Assembly: GCA_036924285.1 (NCBI GenBank)
Contig: JAYKYS010000012.1
Span: 5,332,001 to 5,396,000, forward strand
Direction: 5' to 3'
Origin: Asterella californica
Taxonomy: Eukaryota > Streptophyta > Marchantiopsida > Marchantiales > Aytoniaceae
Length of the DNA: 64,000 nucleotides
The notes under the pieces were generated by a model, which did not search any database, was not told the origin of the DNA, and was given only the letters and a program-made list of their open reading frames with translations. The position numbers were made by a program, and so were the translations under genes. Below are positions 46,560-58,400 of the stretch, piece after piece (positions within the stretch are counted from its first letter, which is position 1; the number at the start of each line of letters is the position of its first letter).

Positions 46560-47345
46560 TGTGTCTCTCTCTCACCTTTGTTCCTGTACAAGCACACATT
46601 CCTAAAGATGTTAATGGATGTTTTGAAATTCATTCTTGAATGGTGATTACTTCAGGAAGTCTATCTCACCCAACCACCAGGATTTGTTATGAAGGGGTGA
46701 GAACACTTAGTTTGTAGAGTTATTAAAGCTTTCTATGACTTGTACAAACCAATAGAGTTTAGAACATTGAGTTTAAGAACTTTATGATCTAAGTTCTACA
46801 CTTTACTCATAGTCAGTATGAGAATGAGTAATCCATACACCAAGCAGGAGGAAAATGGTATTGTGGTAGTGTTACTTCATGTAGATGACATTATATTGTA
46901 GGTGATAATGAGCAAAGAAGTAATGATCTGAAAGATGCATTATACAAGAAGTTTCACATGGACTTAGATACTTTAGATTCTTGTCTAGACCTCGAAGTAA
47001 TAAAGATAGCAGATTCAATGTTCCTTCTACAGAGAAAGGTTATTTTAGGGTTGCTGAGAGATTTTGGAATGAACTGCACTAGAGTTTCAACATTCAGAGC
47101 TGCTAAGAGGATTCTCATATATTTACAGCAGACCAACATCATGGACTTGAGTACAATAAGGACACGGATCTAGTTCTCTTCGGCTTTGCTGATGTAGGTT
47201 ATTGTAATAAGTAGAGCTCTACTTATCGATTAGAGTTGAAAATTAGTTTGGTAGAAATCTTTGGTATAACAATCAGTTACGGCTAAGTTGGCATGAGAAT
47301 ACATGCAACAAAAGAGTACTTCTACTAATAGACGGGAGTGTCATA
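46560..47345 (+). pseudogene. Copia reverse transcriptase / RNase H block, opposite strand
   Basis: Plus frames read 'EVYLTQPPGFVMKG' (about 46660-46700), 'LLHVDDIIL' (the YVDD active site read as HVDD, about 46873-46900), 'LYKKFHMDLDTLDSCLDLEV' (46941-47000) and 'AAKRILIYLQQTNIMDL' (47100-47150). These are the usual Copia RT and RNase H entry motifs in order. Stops and frameshifts are frequent. Its orientation is opposite to the surrounding Copia element, so it is either a second nested Copia fragment or an inverted piece of the same one. Confidence 0.7.
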
Positions 47346-47689
47346 AGTTCACCAAAACTTTTCAGAAGGAATTTGAGGGTCCAAATGATGTTTTTTTGAC
47401 CCAGAAATGGACCGTTAGAGACAGAGCTTAAGGCATGCCTTAAATGCCCTGGTTAGTACTCTTCGAGAGCTTTTCAATGAGCCCTTATTTGACTCATTTT
47501 GAGCTATCTAGATGTTGTTTTGGAGTTTCAGATCTAAAGCTGCATGTAAACCACGTCAAGGATCCGTGTGCTCACTTTGAGAGGTCAGCATTGGCTTGAA
47601 TCCTATCATGTACTCCTCCTATCACTATATAAAGTACCTCCAAAGGATAACTAACAATATAGCTAACGTAACTCAGTGTCAGATCCAAA

Positions 47690-48020
47690 CCCGCACCAGC
47701 CTCATCTGTCAATATATCACTAGCTCGACGATCATATCACTTTGACCCAAAGGAGGGTCGTGAGTGCATCACAAGTAACTAAGAATATAGAGAGAATCGT
47801 GTAGAAACTTGAAGTAGACACCCAACTTGTAGTGAAGAACCCCGAAAAGACTTATTTGAGAATTCATTTTTTCTCAAACGGTCTTTAAATGTGGATAAAG
47901 GCTACTCTCTTGATCCCAATGATCACAAGAACCTCCAAATTTTACCCCAACAGTTGATGTATCTCCAATTTTTATCGCAGGTGTCTGAACCTCCAAAACC
48001 TCCTCCCTATAGCTTAAAAT
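47690..48020 (+). repeat. Diverged ~340-bp direct repeat, right copy
   Basis: Partner of 43143-43490. Confidence 0.5.
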
Positions 48021-48149
48021 CACTCACACTAGCAAAACGGACCGCTTGACCTCATATTCGTCTCCTCCCATGGACCTCTTCATCATAGTTGTTTATCTAG
48101 AGCTTTACTCAGAGGAACATCAAACATCACTTTCATATCAAGATCAGAT

Positions 48150-50640
48150 GTTGTGAATTGTCTTATAGACAAGAGGTTGTATGCAGATTCTAGAATATGT
48201 CAGATATTCTTAATGCATCGAACAACGCTAGTAGGAAGAACAACTCTCATATCACTTTCTTCAGCAAAAATGTACTTTTTGGCATCACCAACTCCAATTA
48301 TTGATCCATTGGGTATACTTGTGTAGGTTACAAACTAGTGACGGTGATGGATCATTTGTTTGCTTGTCCTCAAATCAATCCACCAGCCATCACGGTGATC
48401 ACTAGCAATCATAGAGGCGTAAAAAAAAACATATGTTGCTCTAGATCAAAATCATTATTTTCAGCCTTAGCAATATGAGCTTTCTAACCTCTCGATCTCT
48501 TATGGCTATTCTCATCACGATATCAACATTCATCACGTGTTTATGTCTTTGACTTGCCACACTCATAGCAATGTCGTGACTTCCATCAACTACTTGCAGA
48601 ATTACAATTGTCGTTAGATCTAGAACCGAGATTCTTCTCAGATTTGTAATTCCGCTTATCTTTGTTGGATCTTGATCCAAACTCTTTCTCCTCATGATAG
48701 TAGCTTGATTTGACCTATTATTGTACCACAGTCTGTCTTTGCTGGAGGATGGACGATTCAGATCATACCTCTTCATGACAAGAGCTCTAGCTCCTCGTCA
48801 GCATCTTTTCAGCCTTCCGTTGTCTTGTCATGGACCGGCTCCTACTGAAAATCTATTTTCGATACTTACCATTATCGCTCCAAAGATGTTCGTAAAACTA
48901 AAAATGAGTTCTTTTACACAACTTCGGATCTTCACTTTCATTACATCAACTAGTAAAGCTTGTTGTTTGTGTTCCTTGAGCACTTCATCTACTTCATTTG
49001 GACGCCTAATGGTGAAATTACGAGACTCGAAAGGTGGGCAAATCAAGCTAAGTCCTAGCTTACAGACTTTTTGCACAACTTCGGATCTTCACTTTCATTA
49101 CATGAACTGGTAGAGCTCATTGTCAATTTTCCGTGGGCACTTCATCTACTTCATTTGGACACCTAGTTGTGAAGTTAAGAGGTTCAAAAGATGGGAAAAT
49201 CAAGCTGAGCTCTAGCTTACTATTGCTGACTGGATATTTGTGGTTCTTGGCGCTATACTAAGGATGCAAGGGGCCTGCTTGTTCATTATATGTGAAAACT
49301 TTCACGTAAGCGATTGACGTAAGGAGGCAATTTAAGGAGTTAGCTTGTTCTGCGACTTGTCGATGGATGGTTTGAGGAATTGGGAGGTCCAATGCATGCA
49401 CGCAAAGTATCATTGGGTTCAGATTTGTGCATGTTAAACTTGATTAAGACGGTTCATGAAGAGACGGATCAGAGAGTGTGTTCTGGGAAGAGAATTGAGA
49501 CGCAAAGAAAGAATTTTTGGAATGCTTCAGTGACTTGCGAAAGAGAGTTGGACTGTTTCAACCGTTCCGGAGTCTAAACTTGCTGTCCTTGGATCCATCG
49601 GGATCAGAACGTCAAGATCTTCAAGAAATTGAAGACGATATGAAGTTTCATCAGACGATTTGAGAGTTCTGGATGAAATTGACTTGCAAGGAAGCGCTTA
49701 CGTCAATTTTTCATCGTCTACGACGTGAGGTTGGGTTGTTTTTCGCAATCAGTGAGTCAATTTTTTTGTTCTTGGTGTCTACGCGATCATGGAGTCTTCA
49801 CTTACGTTTAAGAGAAGACTGCATGTAGATTGGATTGTTGGTTTGGGTGTGGTGAGCGAGTTTGAGCCGCAAGGAGTCGATTTATGTCAATTTTTTGCTT
49901 CTTGCGCTCAAATTTCTTGCGTAGTTTTGTGAGAGCAACTCCAAACAACTTGTTTGGAGTCTCGTCGGGTTCAAGGTAGCTAGATCTACTTACTTGATAA
50001 GATTGATCTCAGATCAGATGATTCGTTTGGACGGTGTGCTTGACTCCAAGTCGCAAGAAGGAGTTTTTGGAGGTTGGGTCACCTGTGACCGCAAATCGAC
50101 GATATCTCAGTGTCGGGAGTCGGATTTGGAAATTCTTGGGACCAACGGAGTCAGGAAAGAAGTTGGTATATATTGCGACGCTAGTTCTCGTGCTTGTCTC
50201 TTTCTTTCTTGTCCCTATTCAGCACAAGTTATCTCTACAGCCAAGAATCTCACGTTTTCCTGGACAACCTTCACGCAAAATCTGATACGACAATGTTTCA
50301 ATTCTTCTTGAGTATGAAGAGTTACCAACTGTTCACACGTCGATAGCTTCTCTTGTATTGATATTGACAAAGCTACACCATTCATCGTGATATAAATGTG
50401 ATCTTCCTCTAAAATGGTTGCTCACATGCTTGCAAGTTTATCAATGATCTCTCACACGACAACGAGATGATCGTGGATCCTTCAGTTATCCTGATTGAAT
50501 GTAGTTGTGACTTGAGCATCATCTTCCTGCACATAGAAGGAGTTTTATGTTTCTTCTTGATCACATCTCATGCCCCTTTGGAGGTCTTGATGAACTTTAT
50601 CAATGGAATGAGGCTCTTCTTGACTAATAGCCGTATGTAA
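48150..50640 (-). pseudogene. Copia Gag and protease-region remnants
   Basis: On the minus strand near 50550-50350 the frames read 'MLKSQLHSIRITEGSTIISH' and 'VREIIDKLASM', a Copia Gag helical block. Near 48600-48540 a knuckle-like 'HCYECGKSK' appears. 48300-48150 reads like the post-protease segment ('LESAYNLLSIRQ'). Gag coats the RNA and the knuckle binds it. Frames are broken many times, and a 157-bp tandem duplication lies inside at 48917-49230. Confidence 0.6.
48917..49230 (-). repeat. Tandem duplication of ~157 bp
   Basis: 'caacttcggatcttcacttt' through 'gcttac' occurs at 48917-49062 and again at 49075-49230, with about 15% divergence. Confidence 0.75.
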
Positions 50641-50936
50641 GCTAAAGCTTTGTGATCCCGTTTGTCAAACTCTCATTGTACCTGCACACTGACGGTGAGA
50701 TCTTTCACCTCAGTTGCATTCACAATACCATACAAGTCTCCTCCAATCAAAATGCTTTCAAGCATTAACAGCCAATCTCCCTAGTCCTGTCCATCTAGCT
50801 TATCATTTTCTTTGCACAACTCTCATCAAAATTTACCATGTTTCCTGCCACTCAACTTCGTCACAAAGAGGTACAACTATCAGTCTTCTCCTTTCTAATT
50901 CCCTTGCAGACAGTGATCACAGTCTTACGCAATCCT

Positions 50937-50948
50937 GCTCTGATACCA
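50937..50948 (-). other. Copia primer-binding site (tRNA-iMet)
   Basis: The minus strand reads TGGTATCAGAGC, the standard 12-nt complement of plant initiator methionine tRNA used by many Copia elements. It fixes the orientation and the inner edge of the right LTR. Confidence 0.85.
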
Positions 50949-50949
50949 T

Positions 50950-51115
50950 AATTATTCTGAGAATACAATCTTTATTGAAGCTACACTGCATATAAAGGTT
51001 AGAATACAAGACGTTGCTAAACAGCGTGAACACCATACCTTTAGAAACGGTTTAGGCTCTGCAAAGACTTGCCTCTTTAGGCGCTAGACTCGTAATAGTT
51101 CAAAACATGGCACTT
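50950..51115 (-). repeat. Copia 5' LTR (right copy)
   Basis: Adjoins the PBS and matches the left repeat. The outer edge is uncertain. Confidence 0.6.
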
Positions 51116-51997
51116 ATGCTTTTACAAAGAACCCCTATTATACTGTTTTCTGGCGGTAGTATCTACATATATGTATATATACAGAGTAATCATACATACC
51201 ATGCAACTGTACTGTAATGTTTAGTACTGAAATCTTGGTCTCTTGCTTCCCACATGAATGGATGAAAAATTCGAAATTTATATGTCATCTTATTGTTGAC
51301 GAAGTCTGTGTTCGGGGCTCGCCGATCGATCACCGATCATACAGTGATTCCGATCCGTACTATAGGAGGAAGCGGAAGCAACGCATTCTGCTAAAGAATC
51401 CGACTACGGCGCATGAATACGGCGCATGAATGGAGTCTATCTATCTATCTAGTCGAATATTTGCTTTTGGGAAAGCTGCCTTTGCGTCGAGTTGAGGTTT
51501 ACATGAATGAACGGTTGAAAGAAAGAATAATGTAAATAATCGGAATGGATGGAATCGATTTGATGCGTGCTTTACGTGGACCATCATCATCCCCGACTCT
51601 ATTTCTTGTCGGCTTTGCATCTGGAGGAACGCCACTGCAGCTTACGGAGATATATGGTCGACCATATGTCGTTATCGACCGATAACGACATGATAATCTC
51701 CTGTATGAAAAGATACGGTGCATCGGATACACCGTCACGAACTCATCACTCATCTTCACACAGCCAGCGCGTCCTAGCTCCCGATGAAACCTTAATTTCT
51801 AAGGTAACCCCTTAAGTATGCACGATCCGGTCCAGTCCAGAATCGTGCAATGAACCTTAAGCTTTGACCTTTCAGACGGAATCGAGTGCTGAATCTGCTG
51901 AGAAACAACCCAACTTCTTCTTGTTGTTGTTCCAGGTCGTAGGTAATTGCTGTTGTCGTCGTATTGTCGTTGTCGTGTTTGTATACGTGAAGGTAAG
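51116..51997. other. Spacer, probable 3' flank of the protease gene
   Basis: Includes a CTAT microsatellite near 51437. A perfect palindrome lies around 51669-51690 (GTCGTTATCG/CGATAACGAC). No gene was recognised. Confidence 0.45.
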
Positions 51998-53704
51998 TTA
52001 CGTTTCTGCTGCACAATAAGCTCGGCCAAATCCGATTCTAGAATTCTCCAAGTCGTATTCGATACGGAAATTTTGCTGCTGAATGTTGCCGATGACATTC
52101 ATGCCCACTTCAGACATGGTTCCCGTGAATGCCAAGCAGTAAAGCCCCTTATCGTCGAACGGGAAGAGGACGTTGTTCGGGGGTAATGATAGGTCGACTC
52201 TGTCGGCGAAATGGAGAGTGACTCTTGGCACTCGAGGATGATTTTCCTTCTTCGTCTTCGACTTACTTGAATTCGAGTTAGGATCTACGGAATAAGGATT
52301 TTGCCGAGGAGAATAAGAATTCCCCAGCTGATAGCACGTGTCTATAATACGGCTGGTCACTGTGCTGTTGAATCCCCCGGGGACAACGCTGGCGTTGAGT
52401 CTGTGCTTCGAAGCGGCGGCTGCTCGAAACGCATCTCTGAGTAGAACGTAAGCGGGCTGAACCAGCAGAGTTAAGGTGGTTCCCGAGTCGATGACGGTGC
52501 CTCCGCTGCCATCGGGGGCGAAGTCGAATGCGGACGAAGCGATGGGCAAGAGCACACCCTCGACGCTAATCCCTCGCAAATTCACGTAGTAAAATTGGGT
52601 CCTGAAGGGCGTGGCTGCAAATGGAGTGTATCTGAGCTGATGCGCTCTCGAGTCACCCAAGAACATGAAGCTCGTAGCGTTGCGGTTAACGGCCAGATCG
52701 GCGAAGCAATGGGTGAACTTCCGAGTGAAGTTCAAGGGTGACCCCGCGAGCTGCATCGGGAAGGAAATACTGCTCCGAGAGAGTCCCAGCAGGCCCGAAT
52801 TGCCCACCATTTGACCCATGTTGAACATCCCACAGCCAAAGAGGAAATTGTCGAGCCGAAAAGCTTTCCCCGACAGCGAGTCTACCGTCAGAGTGTCAGT
52901 CGACACGATGCCCGTGGTGAAGCTCGCCATGCCGTATTGCACTCCATACTCGCATGTTCTGTTGTGAGTCTCGGAGCATTGGAAGACCGAGCTCGATCCG
53001 CAGACGGGATGTGAGCAATTGACTCGCTGGTATGAGGCTGATTCCTTTGGCTCGAAGATGGGGTCCCGCTGGAGAAAGCACTGCGTGCACGGAGAACACT
53101 GGACCCACGTGAGTCCACTGCCCGTGTCGATGATCAAGAGTACGATTCTGGCCGGAGTTCCGAGCTGCATCTGGAGCATGTACTCTCCTTGCCATTCTCC
53201 CTCCGGCGCCACCACCTCCTCCTGCAATGCGTACGTCGAGCGCTGTCGATTCGGATCAGGCACGGAGTTGCTGGATCGCAATCGCTCAGCGGCTGTGAAT
53301 TTCTGCAACGATTCTAGACGTAGTAACCCTCTCCTCACTTGCTGCTGCATGACATGACCATGTGACTTGCCGATCTGCCGGTAAGGCGAGCTCGGATGCT
53401 GCCTGTGGATGACACTGAAACTGAACCCTCGCGGACCATCCGAATTCTCTTCCCCTGCTTCGTCTTCTGCGTGTCCATGCACGATCTCGTGCTGCTGCTG
53501 CTGCTCCTGCTGCTGATCTTGCAGAAGTGCTCTAGATCTAGAGCTCGATTTCGACCTTCGGTTAATAATGGCGGCAGCTGAATAATCAGATGGCGAATCT
53601 AGGGCTCGTGGTCGAATTCCATGCTCCGGTTGTTGAATCATTGCCAAGAAGCCATTTGAGTATAATACTAACAAGCTAAGAACTGTGAAGAATCGAATGG
53701 ACAT
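51998..53704 (-). CDS. Plant aspartic protease (nepenthesin-like, A1 family), intact
   Basis: A single open frame of 568 codons without introns, the only intact full-length gene in the window. Residues 1-21 form a signal peptide (FFTVLSLLVLYSNGFL), followed by a Gln/Ser-rich propeptide to about residue 160. The catalytic core has D193-T-G-S-G ('IIDTGSGLTWVQC'), flap Tyr257 in 'VQYGMASFTTG' and the second aspartate D406-S-G-T ('TVIDSGTTLTLL'). The Cys-rich insert after the first active site (CSPCTQC.., CSHPVCGSSSVFQC) is typical of plant nepenthesin/CDR1-type proteases. The end 'VIGNIQQQNFRIEYDLENSRIGFG' is the family's conserved C-terminus. There is no GPI tail. Several N-x-S/T sites agree with secretion. 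A Ser/Asn/Lys-rich insertion (about 463-490) precedes the last strand. It is probably a secreted or vacuolar peptidase; substrate unknown. Confidence 0.95.
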   Translation of the reverse strand: MSIRFFTVLSLLVLYSNGFLAMIQQPEHGIRPRALDSPSDYSAAAIINRRSKSSSRSRALLQDQQQEQQQQHEIVHGHAEDEAGEENSDGPRGFSFSVIHRQHPSSPYRQIGKSHGHVMQQQVRRGLLRLESLQKFTAAERLRSSNSVPDPNRQRSTYALQEEVVAPEGEWQGEYMLQMQLGTPARIVLLIIDTGSGLTWVQCSPCTQCFLQRDPIFEPKESASYQRVNCSHPVCGSSSVFQCSETHNRTCEYGVQYGMASFTTGIVSTDTLTVDSLSGKAFRLDNFLFGCGMFNMGQMVGNSGLLGLSRSSISFPMQLAGSPLNFTRKFTHCFADLAVNRNATSFMFLGDSRAHQLRYTPFAATPFRTQFYYVNLRGISVEGVLLPIASSAFDFAPDGSGGTVIDSGTTLTLLVQPAYVLLRDAFRAAAASKHRLNASVVPGGFNSTVTSRIIDTCYQLGNSYSPRQNPYSVDPNSNSSKSKTKKENHPRVPRVTLHFADRVDLSLPPNNVLFPFDDKGLYCLAFTGTMSEVGMNVIGNIQQQNFRIEYDLENSRIGFGRAYCAAET

Positions 53705-53861
53705 GATGAATTACTAAATTCAGAAACGAAAGATCATAGGTGATTATACGAGTGCGTGCGTCGATGACGATGGAGCCTGATGGCGATTGTTGCTGTAAGC
53801 AGAATATCTAGCCTTGATCACATCATTCATCCAGACTGACGGCCGAATAGATTATGCAGAT
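53705..53861 (-). other. Upstream region of the protease gene
   Basis: Short gap to the next minus-strand gene. On the minus strand TATAAT lies at about 53738-53743, roughly 35 bp before the ATG. That is a weak TATA candidate with little room for a 5' UTR. Confidence 0.25.
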
Positions 53862-55406
53862 TCATTGCGGAAGTGGCAGCGTGACGTCTTCAGTCCTTTC
53901 CACATTCCATAAGAAAATCGGTTTACAAGAAGTAGAAAGTTGACAGAGTGACGTGCAGCTCTGATCAGAGGGTAACCTGGAACAAAATGAACTGTCCAGA
54001 ATTTTCGTCGTATCCGGCAGCCACCACGTGCATGAGGCAGAAGAGTTAGCAAGCTTCTCGATCGGTAGAACTAAAGCCAAGTACAAAGATGATGTGACTT
54101 CTCTAGTTAGACCCCTCTATTTGAGCTGAACTCTGCTTTTTAAGGAGCATGTTTGTCCTAACCGACCGAAACTGAGCAGTTTTATAACACTGATAATTAA
54201 GATCTGGGGACCTACCAGCTGCGAAGTGGTCCTCAACACACGGAGTAGAATCGCCCAAGCCAGTCGCTCTCTGTGATAGTGTGACTTGCCAGAGGAACCA
54301 GAAGAGCCAACCCACAGTTCCTGTCACTGTCATTCAGGTGATGTGCGACGACATTCCTGCTGAAGAACGGAAGAACGACTGTCTACACAGCGAGCAGCCT
54401 TGACGGTCTTCGACGTTTGCACATGTGTTTGCCAGGTCGTCCGGATCCAAGCGGGTCGAATTAATGGACCAAAATGCTGCACGTAGTGGACTGTCGTATC
54501 CGAATACACATGGACTACTAGATATGCCGTAAGACGTGATGTTCGAAACAAGCAATGCTCATCAATTGTTCCTGTTGCCTCTGTTACGTCGGCACACGCC
54601 AATTGTACTGTCTCATTCAGAAAGAGTGGTTGCCCAATAGTGGTACTGGTGTGATATGCCAGAGCCTGGGTGTAGGATTCGAAAGCAGTGACGCCACATG
54701 CTGAAGAATTGATCTCAGGTCTGCAGGGGTAGAGTACTTCCGGCCCCGTGTAGTTCTGGAAGAGTAGTGGACATCCTGAGGCGTATCACAGAAGCAACCA
54801 TCTTGTCAGTACTTTAAGACTATGGAGTTCATGGCCTTGGCTTTAACTCTCCGAACCTTACTACATGCTAATAGCTAGACAGCTTACTGGTACGATAGAA
54901 GGTGAGAACTTATCAATCTGTGAAGCTTACTCGGTCCTGACCAAACATATCAGCAAAGCACTCATTTGATAGTTTTGGCGCTATCTCCTAACTGCACTTA
55001 TCAAATCTCTCTTGCATATCTTATGAAAGAATTGCACTGGGAACCGAGATGTTTACAGGAAGTATCAAGTTATGCCCAATTTAGTTAAGTTCCCATTTCT
55101 ACTACTACTAGGGACATGTGTCTGACAGTAGAGATCCTTGTGAGGGGTTCTGATTTACTTCCTTTTGTATTCCAAATCGTTCTGCTGCAGCGTGTAGTCT
55201 ACAGATGTTTTAATCTCTTCACGAAAACTTCATCCGTTCATTAGTTAGTAAACCTGGTCCTGATGCTTGAAGCTAACTACTTGACTGTTGAATTAGAAGG
55301 CTGGCCTGATTGATGCAGAGAAATGCAGGACTTACCTAGCACCCAGAACTGAGCCCAACAGGAATCCATGAGCCAGAAGCGCCACCAAGATCAGCTCGCG
55401 CCTCAT
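53862..55406 (-). pseudogene. Secreted Cys-rich protein (SPARK-like?), spliced, with two lesions
   Basis: Exon 1 (55406-55336) encodes an N-terminal signal peptide (MRRELILVALLAHGFLLGSV) and ends at a perfect GTAAGT donor. Exon 2 (about 54775-54216) starts after a CAG acceptor and reads 'CPLLFQNYTGPEVLYPC', 'SACGVTAF', 'QLACADVTEA', then, one frame over, 'VSNITSYGISSSPC', 'TCANVEDRQGCSLC'. A TGA (54334-54336) is followed by a hydrophobic stretch 'GTVGWLFWFLW' and a GTAGGT donor. Exon 3 (54070-53862) joins in phase after a CTTTAG acceptor ('LPIEKLANSSASC...'), ending in a stop. The Cys spacing and 'NIT' block recall extracellular SPARK-type domains of plant receptor-like proteins, but I am not sure. 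The frame change near 54560, the TGA, and an exon 1/2 phase mismatch suggest a pseudogene or an incomplete exon model. Confidence 0.5.
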
Positions 55407-58400
55407 TGCTGCGAAGATCGATCAGTCACCTGGAAAATTTGAAATTCGTCTCAAGTCTTCAGTATAACTGAACAGCAAAGGTTATTTCGTAGAACCTGAA
55501 GCCTGTTTGATAGCCAAATTGGCCGGAGCCTTGCTCAAAACTGCGTGTACGGAGCAACAATCCGCAAGTAACTTTTGATCTTCCTGTCTATATCACTTGA
55601 TTGCAGATAACAGCTGAAAGCGAAACAATGAGTGAGGCAGGAAATGAACCGAATATGACGCGAATCTGCACCATAACTTAATGTATGAAACTGGAGGTTG
55701 GAGCCAAGATGATTGACTCCAGTGTATAGTACTGCAGCTTGGAAGAAACACGCTCAGCGAAAGATAGTTTCGGTCGAGCTACAGCTTTACCCCGATGAGA
55801 AGTTGGAGTTGAATGAGGTTCACAACCGACGGCATTCTGCTTACTCATAATCTGTCCGGATGCGAAGATGGGTGGAATTTCCAGGAAGAAGGTTCAGGAG
55901 GGCTACACATTCTGAGACAAACTGCAACAAACCACGATGGTGATATCACCATTCACCTCCAATGTTTCGGGGAATTTCTCTGACCAGAACACTGGTCTGC
56001 TGTCTATAACAAGCGGAAGAATCATCGTGTGGGCCCCCACGCCAACTGAAATCCCCAAGCATGACTGGACTCTGGAGCAGTGTGTGGAAGCTTTTTTCAT
56101 CAACTGCAGCGTGGATGTTGGACGCAGCCGCCATCTTTCTCGTTCTTTTGTTGCTCCACGACAAGATATGCTCTTCCTTCTCGTCCCTTTCCTCGTCCTC
56201 CTATCTTGTGGAGTACAGTATTATAATGATATCTGACTCTGTTTCTCCTTTAGCTTTAATATCCCTTGTTCAGATGTTCCCCTCGATCGCCGGTCATGCA
56301 ACGGTAGTCTGAGAGACGCGTTATGTGGCTGGCTGCATGCTTTTGGGAAGTCCATGGATCGATCGATCGGTGGGGTCGAGGGATCAGCTGCCGATCGATG
56401 CTGTACTTGACTCCTATCCTAGTGGACCGGAAAAGCTGATTACTTTTTCTTCCAGGTGAAAAAAGCCTTAAAGGTTATTCTAAAAGGTTCATACTCGACA
56501 GTGGATGAGATGGGACGAAATCGCAAGACCCACAGAGCGGGTGACTGAGTGTGCAGTGCATTTCTGCACCAATTCGATCTCATCAGTCAGTCATGTTCCA
56601 TCGGCAGAAGTATTATTTACTGTAGTGGGGCGACGACCGCGAAATGGGGCGATCCATCCATCCCGATCCAATGGGCCCCGCTGCGGAAACGACAGTCGAT
56701 TCATGTATTGCGCCCATCGTGATTCGTGATATCCATTTTCTTATTCGGTTCGTTCGTTCGTTCGTTCCTTCACATGGGTAGAATGACCTTTCCCCATCCT
56801 CCCTTCGGCTAACCTAGCTAGCTAACAGGGACCTACGAATACGTATGGAATGGATGAAGATTTCGTACATTTATTCATCGAATTTCATTCAGTTTATTGT
56901 TCGTCGATGTGACCCTTTGCCCGTTTCGCCTCCAGCTGCGAGTCTACCATCAGCTTAGCATTGTTTGCCTCTGCTCGTTCCAGCTGCTGCACTGCACCGC
57001 ACCTTCGTGCCCTGATGGACGTCCTTTTACTGAAATCATTTCATCTCTCTCTCTCTCTCGCTGTCTGTACATGTGTGGTGAAGAATATTCTCTTGCACAC
57101 GGCCTCTGAGGCCCCACAATGCCCAAAAGATGGATTGAGGCCTGTACTGCAGAAATCCTGTAACCTTGAGCTGGCGTACTACACACCGGTCCAGACACGG
57201 CACAGCAGGAGTTGCATACATCTTTAGCCTAGCTCCACTGCAAGAGCGTCTACTTCTACCATCAGATTCTACGGTTCGTTTCCTTCAAGTTCATCTATGC
57301 GAGGAAAACAAGCTAGCAGCCATATATGCTAGCAGCACTCGTGGAGTAGCACATGCTTCCCTCTGCGGAAGACTCTGATCTGCTTCTTTATCACTGTCTG
57401 CTTGTGGGTGTAGGTCAGAGTGCAGCACTTTGGCCTCCCATGTACAGTAATAATTGCTGGATACTTTACGTGTGATTCTAACAGTTGGACAACGTAACAG
57501 TTGGACATTTCTCAAGAAATATCGAGCCGCTGACTTTTCTGTCCAGTGATATCCCTTTAGCTAGCTAGCGTGACGTAAAGTAAATGTAGCATGGTTGGAG
57601 TTCGACAACCCCTCAACATATTGTATATGCCAGGCCTGACGAAACCAGATCTAGAAGGCAAGCCACAAGCACCACTGGCAGCTGCTTACAGCAGTCATGT
57701 CAGGACATGAACGAATGTGGTGCTGTTATTACCCGAACCCTGAACGCTCGTAAGAGCATTGGCACTGTTAAAACGTGTTCTTATGCACGGCAGTGTCTCG
57801 GCATCTCGCGTAGGGCACACTTGACATTCAGCAGGCCAGACTGATGCTCAAAAGTTGTCCATTCCATGGAATGATCTAAGCTTCGGCGGTGCAGTGAGTC
57901 TGGGTTGAGATTATTTAGGTCAATTCCTGCGGTAGAGTTGTTTCGCCAAGATATCTGCCGCATCGACCAACAAGCTAACTCCAAGAGTGTCATGTACATG
58001 TCCCTACAAGGCTTGGCCTAGAAGCTTGACAGCGATGTTATTCTATCGACAAACGAAACCGAACCAGCCTCCTCCAGCTCACGTCCACACTAGAGACGAG
58101 CGGCAGTTGGGGCTGGATTTCAGATTCAGCCACTTTGATGGTCATACGGTTGACTCGCCCACAGTTCCGTCCGACACACGTCAGTTTTAATGCCGCATGG
58201 TGTAAGGCAGTTGCCCTTCCCCTAGAAAAACATTTTGGAAATTATATTAACAAGAAAATATCATTTTACAAAAAACAAAAAGAGCTTCTTTTAGCATATC
58301 TCTTTATTCATGTGTGTGAAAACATGCGAATGGAATTATAACAATTACTGCGTCAAATGATATGAATGCAAATGAGAAATCTTTAGGCCTTCGTACAAGA

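Larger units (their letters stand above)
44935..51115 (-). mobile_element. Ty1/Copia LTR retrotransposon, decayed and interrupted
   Basis: The two flanking repeats (about 44935-45105 and 50950-51115) share 'ttcaagacgtt.ctaaa', 'tagaaacggtttagg' and 'atagttcaaaacatg'. An initiator-Met tRNA PBS follows the right-hand repeat on the minus strand. Gag, protease-region and RNase H remnants follow from right to left. The RT expected between them is on the opposite strand. No intact frame survives. Confidence 0.75.

Noticed and set aside
48721..49113. 130-codon plus frame
   Set aside because: It is antisense to Copia gag remnants and spans the 157-bp tandem duplication, so it is a shadow frame.
52811..53581. 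Frames antisense to or overlapping the aspartic protease
   Set aside because: They are shadows of the 568-codon gene at 51998-53704.
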